Made by a program: the position numbers and the translations under genes | Source: Xanthobacteraceae bacterium | GTDB lineage: Bacteria > Pseudomonadota > Alphaproteobacteria > Rhizobiales > Xanthobacteraceae | Direction: 5' to 3' | Assembly (NCBI GenBank): GCA_024508855.1 | Contig: JANINJ010000095.1 | Coordinates: 1 to 64,000 of the forward strand | DNA: 64,000 nucleotides | Notes under the pieces: model-generated | The model's database searches: none | What the model saw: the letters and a program-made list of their open reading frames with translations, nothing else | Told to the model about the DNA's origin: nothing | Shown: one piece after another, positions 43,298 through 52,826 of the stretch | Numbering within the stretch: the stretch's first letter is position 1 | How the letters are laid out: each line of letters begins with the position of its first letter

Positions 43298-44515
43298 ATG
43301 TCTGAGACGAAGTCCGCCGCTTCCGCCAACGCCGCTTCCACAAAGTCCTGGCGTCCCGAAACCCGGCTGATCCATTCCGGCGCGCTGCGCTCGCAATTCA
43401 ACGAAACATCGGAAGCGCTGTTCCTGACGCAGGGCTTCCTCTACGACACCGCCGAGCAATGCGAGGCGCGCTTCAAGGGCGAAGACCCCGGCTTCATCTA
43501 TTCGCGCTTCTCCAATCCCAACATCTCGATGTTCGAGAGCCGCATGTGCGCGCTCGAAGGCGCGGAAGCCGCGCGCGCTACCGCCACGGGCATGGCTGCG
43601 GTAACCACCGCGATCCTCGCGCCGCTGCGTTCCGGCGACCACGTGGTGGCGGCGAAAGCGATGTTCGGCTCCTGCCGCTACGTGATCGAAGACCTGCTGC
43701 CGCGCTACGGCATCACCTCGACGCTGGTCGACGGCCTCGATCTCGACCAGTGGCAAAAGGCGATGCAGCCGAACACGCGCACCTGCTTCCTCGAAAGCCC
43801 GACCAATCCGACGCTCGACGTGCTCGACATTTCCGCCATCGCGGAAATCGCGCACAAGGGCGGCGCGCGGCTGATCGTCGACAACGTGTTCGCGACGCCG
43901 ATCTGGCAGAGCCCGCTCGCACTCGGCGCCGACGTCGTGGTGTATTCGGCGACCAAGCACATCGACGGTCAGGGCCGCTGCCTCGGCGGCATCATCCTGT
44001 CGTCGAACGATTTCATCCAGGAACACATCCACAACTACATGCGCCAGACCGGCCCGTCGATTTCGCCGTTCAACGCGTGGACACTGGTGAAGGGACTGGA
44101 GACGCTGGCGATCCGCGTGCGCCAGCAGACCCAGAGCGCCGCGGCGATCGCCGACGCACTGGCGCAGCATCCAAAAATTTCGCGGCTGATCTATCCGGGC
44201 CGCGCCGATCATCCGCAGGCGGCACTGGTGAAGAAGCAGATGCGCGCGGGATCCACGCTGATCGGCTTCGAGGTCAAGGGCGGCAAGCCGGCGGCGTTCC
44301 GCTTCCTCAACGAACTGAAGCTGTCGCGCATCAGCAACAATCTCGGCGACGCCCGCAGCCTCGTCACGCACCCCGCGACCACGACGCATCAGCGGCTGCC
44401 GATCGAAGCCCGCGCCGAACTCGGCATCAGCGAAGGGTTCGTGCGCTTCTCTGCCGGGCTCGAACATCCCGACGACCTGATCGAGGACATGCAGGCCGCG
44501 CTGGAGAAGGCGTAA
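43298..44515 (+). CDS. metZ: O-succinylhomoserine sulfhydrylase
   Basis: A 405-residue PLP enzyme of the Cys/Met metabolism family that makes homocysteine from O-succinylhomoserine and sulfide. The PLP lysine is in YSATKHIDGQGR, and RFSNPN and LVTHPATTTHQRL are family signatures. GGAGG lies before the chosen ATG; the upstream in-frame start falls inside the terminator region. Regulation is through the SAM-II leader. Confidence 0.93.
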   Translation: MSETKSAASANAASTKSWRPETRLIHSGALRSQFNETSEALFLTQGFLYDTAEQCEARFKGEDPGFIYSRFSNPNISMFESRMCALEGAEAARATATGMAAVTTAILAPLRSGDHVVAAKAMFGSCRYVIEDLLPRYGITSTLVDGLDLDQWQKAMQPNTRTCFLESPTNPTLDVLDISAIAEIAHKGGARLIVDNVFATPIWQSPLALGADVVVYSATKHIDGQGRCLGGIILSSNDFIQEHIHNYMRQTGPSISPFNAWTLVKGLETLAIRVRQQTQSAAAIADALAQHPKISRLIYPGRADHPQAALVKKQMRAGSTLIGFEVKGGKPAAFRFLNELKLSRISNNLGDARSLVTHPATTTHQRLPIEARAELGISEGFVRFSAGLEHPDDLIEDMQAALEKA

Positions 44516-44537
44516 GCGCACGGGCAAATACGAGAAC

Positions 44538-44648
44538 CGTCATCCTGAGGTGCGAGCGACGAAGGTCGCGAGCCTCGAAGGATGGAACGAACAAACAACC
44601 GTCATCCTTCGAGGCTCGGCGTAAACGCGCCTCGCACCTCAGGATGAC
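44538..44648. repeat. Palindromic repeat, family A, copy 3
   Basis: Starts CGTCATCCTGAGGTGCGAGC and ends CGCACCTCAGGATGACG, with inner GAGCCTCGAAGG and CCTTCGAGGCTC. It fills much of the gap between metZ and the binding-protein gene; the remaining ~160 bases show nothing I can support beyond a likely promoter. Confidence 0.85.
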
Positions 44649-44808
44649 GACTTCACGCACTCCCGGGAATTCGCCTCTACGACGAAATGCGGATGTTCCA
44701 TGCGCAGAATGCGATGATTTGCGCATCGCCTTCACCATCGGTGCCCCCTAAACTGCCGCTGGCTGAAGGCCATTTTGACTATCGCGATATCAACCTACGG
44801 GGCTCTCT

Positions 44809-46014
44809 ATGAAATTAAGAACAATACTGACGACCACCGCACTTTCGCTCGCGCTCGCAAGCGCCGCGCATGCGGACATTTCGGTCAAGCTCGGCGTGCT
44901 CAACGACATGTCCAGCCTTTATGCGGACATTTCCGGGCCGGGCTCGGTGGTTGCGGCCAATATGGCGGTCGAGGACTTCACCAAGGACCACAAGGACATC
45001 AAGGCCGAGGTGATCGCCGCGGACCACCAGAACAAGCCCGACATCGGCAGCACCATTGCCCGGCAGTGGTACGATCGCGACAATGTCGACGTCATCCTCG
45101 ACACCACGACATCGTCGGTTGCGCTCGCCGTCTCGGAGGTGACCAAGGAAAAGAAGAAGATCTTCATTCCGTCGGGCGGCGGCACCTCGGACCTCACCGG
45201 CAAGGCCTGCTCGCCCTACACGGTGCACTGGACCTATGACACGTGGGCGCTGGCCAACGGCACCGGATCGGCGATGACCAAGAAGGGCGCCGACACCTGG
45301 TACATGCTGGTCGCCGACTATGCCTTCGGCGCAGCGCTGGAGCGCGACACCACGGAAGCCGTCACCAAGGCGGGCGGTAAAGTAGTGGGCAGCGTCAAGC
45401 ATCCGCTGAACTCGTCGGACTTCTCGTCGTTCCTGCTGCGCGCGCAGGCGTCGAAGGCCAAGGTGATCGCACTGGCAAATGCCGGCAGCGACACCACCAA
45501 CGCCATCAAGCAGGCGGCGGAATTCGGCATCACCCAGGGCGGCCAGTCGCTCGCCGGATTGCTGGTGTTCTCCAGCGACGTCAAGGCGCTCGGGCTGCAG
45601 GCCGCGCAGGGCCTGGTGCTGACCGAAGCGTTCTATTGGGACCAGACCGACGCGACGCGCGCCTTCTCCAAGCGTTTCGCCGCGAAGTTCAACGGCAAGA
45701 TGCCGACCAGCGCACAGGCCGGCGTCTATTCCAGCGTGCTGCATTACCTCAAGGCGGTCGAAGCGGCGAAGACCAAGGACTCCGACGCGGTGATGGCCAA
45801 GATGAAGGAACTGCCGATCGACGACGCGCTGTTCGGCAAAGGCATGATCCGCGCCGATGGCCGCGCCATTCACGACATGTATCTCTATGAAGTGAAGAAG
45901 CCGTCGGAATCCAAGGGCGAGTGGGACCTCTACAAGGTGCTCGCCACCATTCCCGCCAACGAAGCCTTCCGCCCGATGGATCAGGGCGGCTGCCCGCTGG
46001 TAGCGAAGAAGTAA
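44809..46014 (+). CDS. LivK-type ABC transporter substrate-binding protein
   Basis: A 401-residue periplasmic protein with a signal peptide (LALASAAHA cleavage near 22) and a type I binding fold (ISVKLGVLNDMSSLYADISGPG; VIAADHQNKPDIGSTIARQW; YMLVADYAFGAALERDTTEA). It belongs to the branched-chain amino acid/urea/amide binding-protein family. No permease or ATPase is adjacent, and the terminator after the gene shows it is a single-gene transcript. Confidence 0.87.
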   Translation: MKLRTILTTTALSLALASAAHADISVKLGVLNDMSSLYADISGPGSVVAANMAVEDFTKDHKDIKAEVIAADHQNKPDIGSTIARQWYDRDNVDVILDTTTSSVALAVSEVTKEKKKIFIPSGGGTSDLTGKACSPYTVHWTYDTWALANGTGSAMTKKGADTWYMLVADYAFGAALERDTTEAVTKAGGKVVGSVKHPLNSSDFSSFLLRAQASKAKVIALANAGSDTTNAIKQAAEFGITQGGQSLAGLLVFSSDVKALGLQAAQGLVLTEAFYWDQTDATRAFSKRFAAKFNGKMPTSAQAGVYSSVLHYLKAVEAAKTKDSDAVMAKMKELPIDDALFGKGMIRADGRAIHDMYLYEVKKPSESKGEWDLYKVLATIPANEAFRPMDQGGCPLVAKK

Positions 46015-46050
46015 CGTCGCACACCGACATCGCGACAACTACACAAACGA

Positions 46051-46084
46051 AATCCCGGCTCAACAACGAGCCGGGATTTTTTTA
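46051..46084 (+). terminator. Intrinsic terminator after the binding-protein gene
   Basis: AATCCCGGCT, loop, AGCCGGGATT followed by seven T. It lies between this gene and the convergent SGNH operon. Confidence 0.93.
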
Positions 46085-46124
46085 TTCTGGAGCTGTGTAA
46101 GCGCCGGCGACGGCGGCGGCCTGT

Positions 46125-47096
46125 TCACAACGGCCGATAGGTCAGCACATCCGCAGGAACGTTGATGCCGAGCTGACGTTGCCCGACCGACTTGATGATG
46201 TCGTCGCCGAGCAACTGGGCGAAGCAGGCATAGCCCCAGTCGTTCATGTGCAGGCCATCGGCGATGGAGAAGCGGTCGAACCCGAGCGACTGATCCTCGT
46301 GCCATCCGCGCATCACTTCGAAACGCGGAAAGATGCCGATATGGCGCAAGCTGGCGACGGTGCTGAGCATCTTCACCATCCGCCCGGCGCTTTCGCCCTT
46401 CTGATTGACGGCGGGCACGTATTGCGGATCGACCAGCACGACATCGGAACCGGCGGCCTGGATGCGGGCGATGCCGTCCTGGACCTGCGCGATGGTGGCG
46501 GCAGGATCGAGGTTGCGCAGGATCGCGTTGGTGCCGACCTGCCAGATCACCAGATCCGGCTTCTCGTCGATCACCGCCTTCTTCAGGCGCTTCATCATCT
46601 CGGGCGCATCTTCACCGCCGCGGCCGCGGTTGAGCACGGTGATATCGGCGGTCGGATATTTACGCTTGAGTTGCGCCGCGAGGCGGTTGGGATAGGTGAA
46701 CTCGGGCGCCGTCGAACCATAGCCTTCCGTCGACGACGAGCCGAAGGCGATGATGACGACCGGTTTGTTCTCCGCGAGCTTGCGCGCGACGTGCGGCAGC
46801 GCTCCCATCGGCTTGACGCCCTTCGGCGCACGGCATGGCACGCGGCTGAGGATATCGGCAGCCTTGGCCGTGACCTGCTTGACCTTGTCGATCGCCTTCG
46901 CCGTCACGCCCTTCGCGGCGCCATTCGATTTCGCCATCGCCACCTGCGCTTCCGCCACCGGGTCGCTGCCCGGTGAGGACGCGGCATGGCTATCGATCGG
47001 CTGCGCGCAAGCCGGCACGCTCAATGCGATTGCTAAGGCAATGGCGGGAAACATCGTCAGGGCGACGGCCCAGCCAGAGCGGCCGTGATGGTTCAT
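46125..47096 (-). CDS. Exported SGNH/GDSL hydrolase
   Basis: A 323-residue protein with a signal peptide ending near PACAQP, a charged linker, and an SGNH domain: block I FGSSSTEGYG (nucleophile Ser), RGRGGEDAPE, WQVGTNA (block III Asn) and DGLHMNDWGY (block V, DxxH). It is the last gene of the opgC-SGNH-SGNH operon; its ATG overlaps the previous stop by one base (TAATG). Likely acts on acyl groups of a periplasmic glycan; this is inferred from context. Confidence 0.85.
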   Translation of the reverse strand: MNHHGRSGWAVALTMFPAIALAIALSVPACAQPIDSHAASSPGSDPVAEAQVAMAKSNGAAKGVTAKAIDKVKQVTAKAADILSRVPCRAPKGVKPMGALPHVARKLAENKPVVIIAFGSSSTEGYGSTAPEFTYPNRLAAQLKRKYPTADITVLNRGRGGEDAPEMMKRLKKAVIDEKPDLVIWQVGTNAILRNLDPAATIAQVQDGIARIQAAGSDVVLVDPQYVPAVNQKGESAGRMVKMLSTVASLRHIGIFPRFEVMRGWHEDQSLGFDRFSIADGLHMNDWGYACFAQLLGDDIIKSVGQRQLGINVPADVLTYRPL

Positions 47097-47854
47097 TAAC
47101 GCTGGGTCCCTGGTTCTGCGGGCTTGAGGTGCGCCGCATCGATAACAAATGTCGCCAGCGACCGCCCGAGGCAGTCATGGACGCGCTTGGCCATTTCGAG
47201 GCCGCGCGCCGCGCTGAACAAATCGAAACGTCCTGTTTCATTCCACAAATGCATAATGGCAAACCGGTCGAATAGCGGAACTTCGCGATCCTGCGCCGCG
47301 ACGCGCATCGCGTCGATATACGGCGTCGTCGTAATCATCGTCTCCATGCGCGGGCTGTATTGCAGGTTCATCAATACAACTTCCGCGCCGGTCTTTTGCA
47401 GCGCGGCGACGCCTTCGTCGACGGCGGTCCGGAAATCGTCCGGATCGACTGATCGCATAGCATCGACCGTGCCGGTCTGCCAGATGACCAAAGTCGGCTT
47501 CTTGCCGGCCAGCAACTGGTCGAACTCCTTAGCCACGTCCTCCGCGGTCTTCTTGACCTGAAGCTGCAGGGTGACGTTGACCGTTACCGAGGGCAGCTTT
47601 TCGCGCAACGCAGCTTCCATCCGCCCCGGGAAACCGGTGCCGTCCGGCGCGCCGATGGTGGCGGAACGGCTTCCGATGACGAGAATATCCAGCTTCTGGT
47701 CGGTTTTGATGGCTTCCGCCACCTTGGGAAGCTTGCTTTCCGTGGTCAGGAGATAGGCCGGGACCTCACAGCTTGCATGCGGCGGGTCCTCGGCCGAGGC
47801 CGGAACCGCCATCAACATCAGGGCAAGTGCTGTCAGGCCGACGATGGCCTTCAT
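47096..47854 (-). CDS. Exported SGNH-like protein lacking the usual Asp-His pair
   Basis: A 252-residue protein with a signal peptide (VPASA near 20). The fold is SGNH-like (DILVIGSRSATIG; VIWQTGTVDAM; VVLMNLQYSPRM), and the block I serine is present, but I find no DxxH near the C-terminus. GGAGGGGGATC precedes the ATG, which overlaps the opgC stop (ATGA). It may be a non-hydrolytic partner or use other residues. Confidence 0.78.
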   Translation of the reverse strand: MKAIVGLTALALMLMAVPASAEDPPHASCEVPAYLLTTESKLPKVAEAIKTDQKLDILVIGSRSATIGAPDGTGFPGRMEAALREKLPSVTVNVTLQLQVKKTAEDVAKEFDQLLAGKKPTLVIWQTGTVDAMRSVDPDDFRTAVDEGVAALQKTGAEVVLMNLQYSPRMETMITTTPYIDAMRVAAQDREVPLFDRFAIMHLWNETGRFDLFSAARGLEMAKRVHDCLGRSLATFVIDAAHLKPAEPGTQR

Positions 47855-49125
47855 GATCCCCCTCCCGCCAGATCGGCATTGGCGTCGGCGCTTTTTGCGT
47901 CCGTTCCGCTCTTCGCCGCCACCCTCTTGTACCATGAAAACACCCAGGCGGCGGCGGACATGATGACGATTCCGGAAATACTGATAACGAAGTGAATCCA
48001 GGGCCCGCCGGCATATTCCGCCAGGATGAAGTGCCCGGCGAAGGCCAGAAACACGCCGATGCAGAAGATTTCCAACGAGTGCTGGCCGCACAGGATCGCC
48101 GGCCGCAGCCATGGCGATTTCAGCCCGGCCCAGCCGCGCGGCAGGAAGTAGACCGCGACCGCCGCCAGCGCCAGGAAGTGCGCGAACCGCAACACGTCGA
48201 GGTCGGTCTTGTTGATCGGGTACATCCACTGCTCGACGATGCGCGGCACGAAGTGACCGAGCTGCGGAAAGTGCCAGGTCAGCGTGATGAAAAACGATGC
48301 GACTAAATATGCGATCGAAATCGCCAGCGTGATCCGCGACGACAGGAGGGGTGCCATGCGTTTGGCGCCCCCCAGCGCGCACCAGGCACCGAACACGAAC
48401 AGCAGTTGCCAGGCGAACGGATTGAAGAACCAGACGCCGCTCGGATAGGCCGGCAGGTTGATGTCGAACTGCCAGACCACCGCATAGATCGCGACCGACA
48501 GGCCCAGCGTCAGGTCCGGCTTGCGCCGCATCAGCCAGATGATCGCCGGCAGGAACAGCATAAGCACGATATAGAGCGGCAGTACGTCCATGTTGACCGG
48601 ACGGAACTTGAGCAGCAGCGCCTGCACGATGGTGACGTCGGGCTGCTTGAGGAAATCGAGAATGCCCATTTCTTCGGTGTAGAGCGGATTCTCGAAACTG
48701 GTCGCGACGTAGGAGATTTCCGCGAGGAAGATCGTGAACAGGAAGACGTGGGCGACGTAGATCTGCCAGACCCGCTTCAGGATGCGGGCCGTCGCCACCA
48801 CCATGCCGCGGTCGCGCATGGCGCGGCCATAGACGAAGGCCGCCGTGTAGCCGGAGATGAAGATGAAAATCTCGGTGGCGTCGCTGAAGCCGTAATTGCG
48901 GATCGTCAGCCAGGTGAAAATATTGGGCGGCAGGTGATCGACGAAGATCAGCCACAGCGCCAGTCCGCGAAACAGGTCGAGCCGCAATTCGCGGTCGCTG
49001 CCGGCAGCCGGGACCGCCGAGGATCGTTCCGGCACGGTGCGCGACGGTACGGCGGCGGACGGGATGCCCTGCTTTGCCGCATTCCCGGCGGAGGCCCCTG
49101 CAGCTTGATCAGTCACGGAGGTCAT
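47851..49125 (-). CDS. opgC: OpgC-type membrane acyltransferase
   Basis: A 424-residue protein with about ten membrane helices and the OpgC opening RLDLFRGLALWLIFVDHLPP. EIFIFISGYTAAFVYGRAM and GQHSLEIFCIGVFL are further signatures. OpgC adds succinyl groups to osmoregulated periplasmic glucans. It opens an operon with two exported SGNH proteins. The start was set at MTSVTDQ; an ATG 11 codons upstream has no ribosome site. Confidence 0.85.
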   Translation of the reverse strand: MTSVTDQAAGASAGNAAKQGIPSAAVPSRTVPERSSAVPAAGSDRELRLDLFRGLALWLIFVDHLPPNIFTWLTIRNYGFSDATEIFIFISGYTAAFVYGRAMRDRGMVVATARILKRVWQIYVAHVFLFTIFLAEISYVATSFENPLYTEEMGILDFLKQPDVTIVQALLLKFRPVNMDVLPLYIVLMLFLPAIIWLMRRKPDLTLGLSVAIYAVVWQFDINLPAYPSGVWFFNPFAWQLLFVFGAWCALGGAKRMAPLLSSRITLAISIAYLVASFFITLTWHFPQLGHFVPRIVEQWMYPINKTDLDVLRFAHFLALAAVAVYFLPRGWAGLKSPWLRPAILCGQHSLEIFCIGVFLAFAGHFILAEYAGGPWIHFVISISGIVIMSAAAWVFSWYKRVAAKSGTDAKSADANADLAGGGS

Positions 49126-49449
49126 GTCGTACCGTTCGGATGAATCGGAGCCGCGCATTCACGCAGCGGGCAATTTCAGGGGTCGGCAAAATCGCAACTT
49201 ATCCGCAGGTTTCCGTCAAGCAATGAGACCGGACGACGCTCTCGCGGCCGCAAGCCAATAGGGTCGAAACCGTCCCCCGTCCATTCACGCCATCGCGATG
49301 GGTCGCCGCCGACGCGCCGCTCTGTGCGGGACAACTATGTTGAAATCGCGATCAGCCCATCCGTCCCGATACCGGAAACCGGCGCGCGTGACAGTTGGTT
49401 CCACTGGGAGTTTTCGCTATGATATCGGGACTGAGGAAGGCTGCCCCCA
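49126..49449. other. Divergent intergenic region opgC/apaG
   Basis: The 324 bases between the divergent opgC and apaG starts must hold both promoters. I see no gene, repeat or convincing -35/-10 pair in it. Confidence 0.5.
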
Positions 49450-49836
49450 ATGTACCGCGCCGTGACCCGCCAGATCGAAGTGACCGTCGAACCGAACTTC
49501 ATGCCGGAACGGTCGTCGACGGCGGAATATTTCTGGTCCTATACAATCGTCATCACCAATTCCGGCCACGAAACGGTGCAACTGCGCACCCGGCACTGGA
49601 TCATCACCGATGCATCCGGCCGTCGGCAGGAGGTGCGCGGCGAAGGCGTGGTCGGGGAACAGCCGACACTGGCCCCGGGTGAGCACTTCAAATACACCAG
49701 CGGCGTTCCGTTGCCGACTGAATCCGGCTTCATGACCGGGCGCTACCAGATGGTGACCGAAAGCGGCGAGCGTTTCGAGATCGACGTGCCGACCTTCTCG
49801 CTCGACAGCCCCCAGGCCCGCCGCACGCTGAACTAG
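49450..49836 (+). CDS. apaG: ApaG protein
   Basis: A 128-residue single-domain protein of the ApaG/fibronectin-III-like fold (IEVTVEPNFMPERSS; YFWSYTIVITNSG; GEGVVGEQPTLAPGEHFKYTSG). Length and motifs are full. ApaG is associated with Co2+/Mg2+ homeostasis and Ap4A in enterobacteria, but its biochemical role is not settled. Confidence 0.93.
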   Translation: MYRAVTRQIEVTVEPNFMPERSSTAEYFWSYTIVITNSGHETVQLRTRHWIITDASGRRQEVRGEGVVGEQPTLAPGEHFKYTSGVPLPTESGFMTGRYQMVTESGERFEIDVPTFSLDSPQARRTLN

Positions 49837-49875
49837 AACAAGCAAAGCGACGACTGACGGTTCACGCCGCGCAGG

Positions 49876-51009
49876 CTACAGTAGCCGTGGCGGCAGCGCC
49901 GCGCGCAAGAGCGAAACCAGCTGGCTCTGTCGGCGGCAGTGGGTTTTCGCGAATATGGATTCGAGGTAGGAGCGCGCGGTGCTGAAGGCGATGCCTTCGA
50001 TTTCCGCTGCGCGCCGCAACGAATGGCCCTGGGCAAGCGCCCGCGCCAGCCGCGCCTCCTTCAAGGAGAAGGCGTAGGCCGCGCGCGCGTATTGTTCAAA
50101 ATCGTCCGGCAACTCGGTCCGGACTTCGCGCAGGTGGAGCACCGCGCAAACTCCTCGCCACGGATTGCGATCGTCCGGCCCCACGAACGGCGAGACCGAC
50201 ACCACGAGATCGGGCGCTTGCGACCGCCCATGTTCTGCGCGCAGCAGCAGGTCGCCGCCGGCGGCCGGGGCGATGTCGCCGGCGACGGTGCAAACAGTAC
50301 CGATAAGACTGCGCAGTACTGCGGCGTCACCGGGATCGCGGATGCGCAGATATCCGCCCCGCGCGCTCAACGCCGAACCGGATCGCATCAGGATCGTTTC
50401 GGCGGCGGCGTTCATGGTTACGATCCGCTCCGCGCCATCCACGATCATCGTACCGAACGGCAGCGATGCCTCCGCAAGCGACAGAAGAGACGCAGCCCGG
50501 ACGTCAAGCTCGACCTTGCGCGCGCGGAATGCATGGGGCGCGATGATCTGGAGCAATTCTACATCCGCTGGATCGAAATCGTCCTGTCCGAAACCGCGCC
50601 GGACGTCGAGGAAGGTGCTGCACCCCGCCGGTGCAGGCAAGCGGCAGCCGATGCCGTCGTCCATATCCTGCTCGCGACGGATCAGATCCCATACCGGATC
50701 GCGTCTGGCCGAACCGATGGCGACGCGCTCGATATAAAGTCCGCCCAGCGGCGTCGCCATGAAGGCCGGAAACATCGGATCGCGGAAAGCGGCCTTTTGC
50801 TGCTCATCCGCGGGAACGCCGTCGGTGCCCTCCACGCTGGCAATCACCTCGTGCCATTGCAGGGTGTCGAACGTCACCAGACAGGCGCGCGAACCCTGGA
50901 ATAGGCCGGCGATATCGTTGACGAGTTCTGCTTTGGTGTAATCGCCATGGGCTATCTGGTAAATGCCGCCGATGACGCGCGCCATGTGATCGAGAGCCGG
51001 CCGTCTCAT
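49876..51009 (-). CDS. LuxR-type helix-turn-helix regulator
   Basis: A 377-residue protein with a long N-terminal sensor region, containing a PAS-like segment in the middle (FGTMIVDGAERIVTMNAAAE), and a C-terminal LuxR-type DNA-binding region (LARALAQGHSLRRAAEIEGI and STARSYLESIFAKTHCRRQS). GGAG lies before the ATG used. It converges on apaG, 39 bases apart. Targets and signal are unknown. Confidence 0.82.
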   Translation of the reverse strand: MRRPALDHMARVIGGIYQIAHGDYTKAELVNDIAGLFQGSRACLVTFDTLQWHEVIASVEGTDGVPADEQQKAAFRDPMFPAFMATPLGGLYIERVAIGSARRDPVWDLIRREQDMDDGIGCRLPAPAGCSTFLDVRRGFGQDDFDPADVELLQIIAPHAFRARKVELDVRAASLLSLAEASLPFGTMIVDGAERIVTMNAAAETILMRSGSALSARGGYLRIRDPGDAAVLRSLIGTVCTVAGDIAPAAGGDLLLRAEHGRSQAPDLVVSVSPFVGPDDRNPWRGVCAVLHLREVRTELPDDFEQYARAAYAFSLKEARLARALAQGHSLRRAAEIEGIAFSTARSYLESIFAKTHCRRQSQLVSLLRAALPPRLL

Positions 51010-51208
51010 CAATTCCCGCTCCGGGCTCCGCGCGCGCGGCACGCGTAGCAATGATTCAAAAAATAAAGATTCGAAGTACTGAAATTCAAACTCTGGCGGC
51101 GCTGAAGATGAGGCCAATCGGGGCGCGAAGCAATCCTCGTCTGGACATGGAAGCGCTACATCGCTCCCCGCGCGATGCGCCGGCAAAAAAATAGGGAACC
51201 GACGGTAT

Positions 51209-51299
51209 CGGTGATTGCGGGAACTTGTCCCGGTCGTCCACGTCGCTTGCCGAGTTGCCGCAAAGATGTGCATGCCCGGCACAAGGCCGGGCATGACGG
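51209..51299. repeat. REPIN-like inverted pair, family B, degenerate left unit
   Basis: A worn left unit (GCGGGAACTTGTCCCGG to GTCCACG) and an intact inverted right unit (GTGCATGCCCGGCACAAGG to CATGACGG) about 20 bases apart. It occupies part of the 321-base gap between the LuxR-type gene and hslO; an AT-rich patch at about 51050-51090, just before the LuxR-type gene, is a probable promoter. Confidence 0.7.
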
Positions 51300-51330
51300 A
51301 AAGGCTTCAAGTTTTGCAGCGACGGTGCGC

Positions 51331-52341
51331 CTACTCCACGCCGGCTTCCTGCGGCGTGAATTCGTAGACCGAACTGCAGAACTCGCAGGTGACGACGACC
51401 TTGCCGTCCTTCACCATCTCGGCGCGGTCCTGCGGCGCGAAGCTTGCCAGCATTGACGACACAGCTTCGCGCGAGCACGAGCACTTGGCCTGGACCGGCT
51501 GGTTGGCGAATACCCGCACGCCGCGCTCATGGAACAGCCGATACAGCAACCGCTCGCCCGACAGATCGGGATCGATCAGTTCGACATCCTCGACCGTGCC
51601 GATCAGCGACTGGCCCTCGACCCAGGCATCGTCTTCGGCGACGGTGTGCGCGGCGCTGCCTTCCGGCGCATCGCCGGGATCGAGATCGGCCTGTCGCGCG
51701 CGCTCCGGCGCCTTCGGCAGGAACTGCAGAAGCATGCCGCCGGCGCGCCAGCGATGTTTCGGGCCCTGACCGTCGCCGCCGCGCCATTCCTCGCCGACCG
51801 CGATGCGCACGCGGGTCGGAATCTGTTCCGAGCGCAGGAAATATTCGTGGGCCGCGTCTTCCAGATTGCCGCCTTCGAGCGCGACCAGCCCCTGATAGCG
51901 GCTCATGTCGGGGCCCTGATCGATGGTCATGGCGAGATGGCCGCGGCCGAGCAGCGCGGCGGAATCCAGCCCCGGCGCAAGGCGCGAGGCATCGAAGCGC
52001 GCATAGGCGCGCATCCGGTTCGGCGCCTGATAGTCGACGATCATCAGCGACACCGGACCGTCGGTCTGGGTCTGCAGGATGAAACGGCCGTCGAATTTCA
52101 GCGCCGAGCCGAGCAGCGTGGTCAGCACGATGGCCTCGCCGAGCAGCTTGCCGACCGGCGCGGGATAATCGTGCTTCGCCAACAGTTCGTCGAGCGCAGG
52201 CCCGAGCTTGGTCAGCCGGCCGCGCAGATCGAGCGCGCTGACCTCGAACGGCAGCACGGCGTCGTCGATCGGCACCGCCGACGGAGCGCGGACGGGGGTT
52301 TCGGGGCTGATTGCGGAATCGGGAGATTGGGATGGGGTCAT
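51331..52341 (-). CDS. hslO: Redox-regulated chaperone Hsp33
   Basis: A 336-residue protein. The C-terminal zinc switch is visible: KCSCSREAV and VVTCEFCSSVYEF (CxC and CxxC). The N-terminal chaperone domain includes FDASRLAPGLDSAALLGRGH. Hsp33 holds unfolding proteins during oxidative stress when the zinc cysteines oxidise. Slightly longer than the ~290-residue E. coli protein, usual for this group. Confidence 0.92.
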   Translation of the reverse strand: MTPSQSPDSAISPETPVRAPSAVPIDDAVLPFEVSALDLRGRLTKLGPALDELLAKHDYPAPVGKLLGEAIVLTTLLGSALKFDGRFILQTQTDGPVSLMIVDYQAPNRMRAYARFDASRLAPGLDSAALLGRGHLAMTIDQGPDMSRYQGLVALEGGNLEDAAHEYFLRSEQIPTRVRIAVGEEWRGGDGQGPKHRWRAGGMLLQFLPKAPERARQADLDPGDAPEGSAAHTVAEDDAWVEGQSLIGTVEDVELIDPDLSGERLLYRLFHERGVRVFANQPVQAKCSCSREAVSSMLASFAPQDRAEMVKDGKVVVTCEFCSSVYEFTPQEAGVE

Positions 52342-52406
52342 GGCGCTTATTTAGGATCGAACCTCGCTGATTGACACCCCCACGCCGCAGTGAAGTTCCG
52401 TGCGCC

Positions 52407-52802
52407 TCAAGGCAAATTGAGTTGCCACGATACGCCGAAGCGATCGTTGACCCAGCCGAAGCGGCGGCTGAATCCATAGTCGCCCAGCGGCATCAGCACG
52501 CCGCCGCCTTCCGACAGCGCCGCAAAGATGCGTTCGAGTTCGGCGTCGGAGCCGCAATCGACGAACAGCGAGAACGACGGCGTGAAGCTGAAGCCGTGCG
52601 ACACGAAGCTATCGGTGCACAGCACCGGCTGTCCGGCGAGCCGGACCAGCGCCAGCTTGACGCTGCCTTCCGGGCCGGGCTCACCCGCGCCGTAGCGATT
52701 GATTTCGACGATCTCGCTATCCGGGATCAACCCGGCATAGAACGTGAAGGCCTCCTCGGCCTTGCCTTCGAACATCAGGAAAGGACGAACGGACGTACCC
52801 AT
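52407..52802 (-). CDS. PhnB-like VOC protein
   Basis: A 131-residue protein of the 3-demethylubiquinone methyltransferase-like/PhnB branch of the VOC fold (SVRPFLMFEGKAEEAFTFYAGL; FGWVNDRFGVSWQLNLP at the end). Function is not established. AAGGGG precedes the ATG. It lies 24 bases after argF on the same strand and may be read with it. Confidence 0.85.
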   Translation of the reverse strand: MGTSVRPFLMFEGKAEEAFTFYAGLIPDSEIVEINRYGAGEPGPEGSVKLALVRLAGQPVLCTDSFVSHGFSFTPSFSLFVDCGSDAELERIFAALSEGGGVLMPLGDYGFSRRFGWVNDRFGVSWQLNLP

Positions 52803-52826
52803 CGCGCACCCCTTGTCTGTCGTCGA

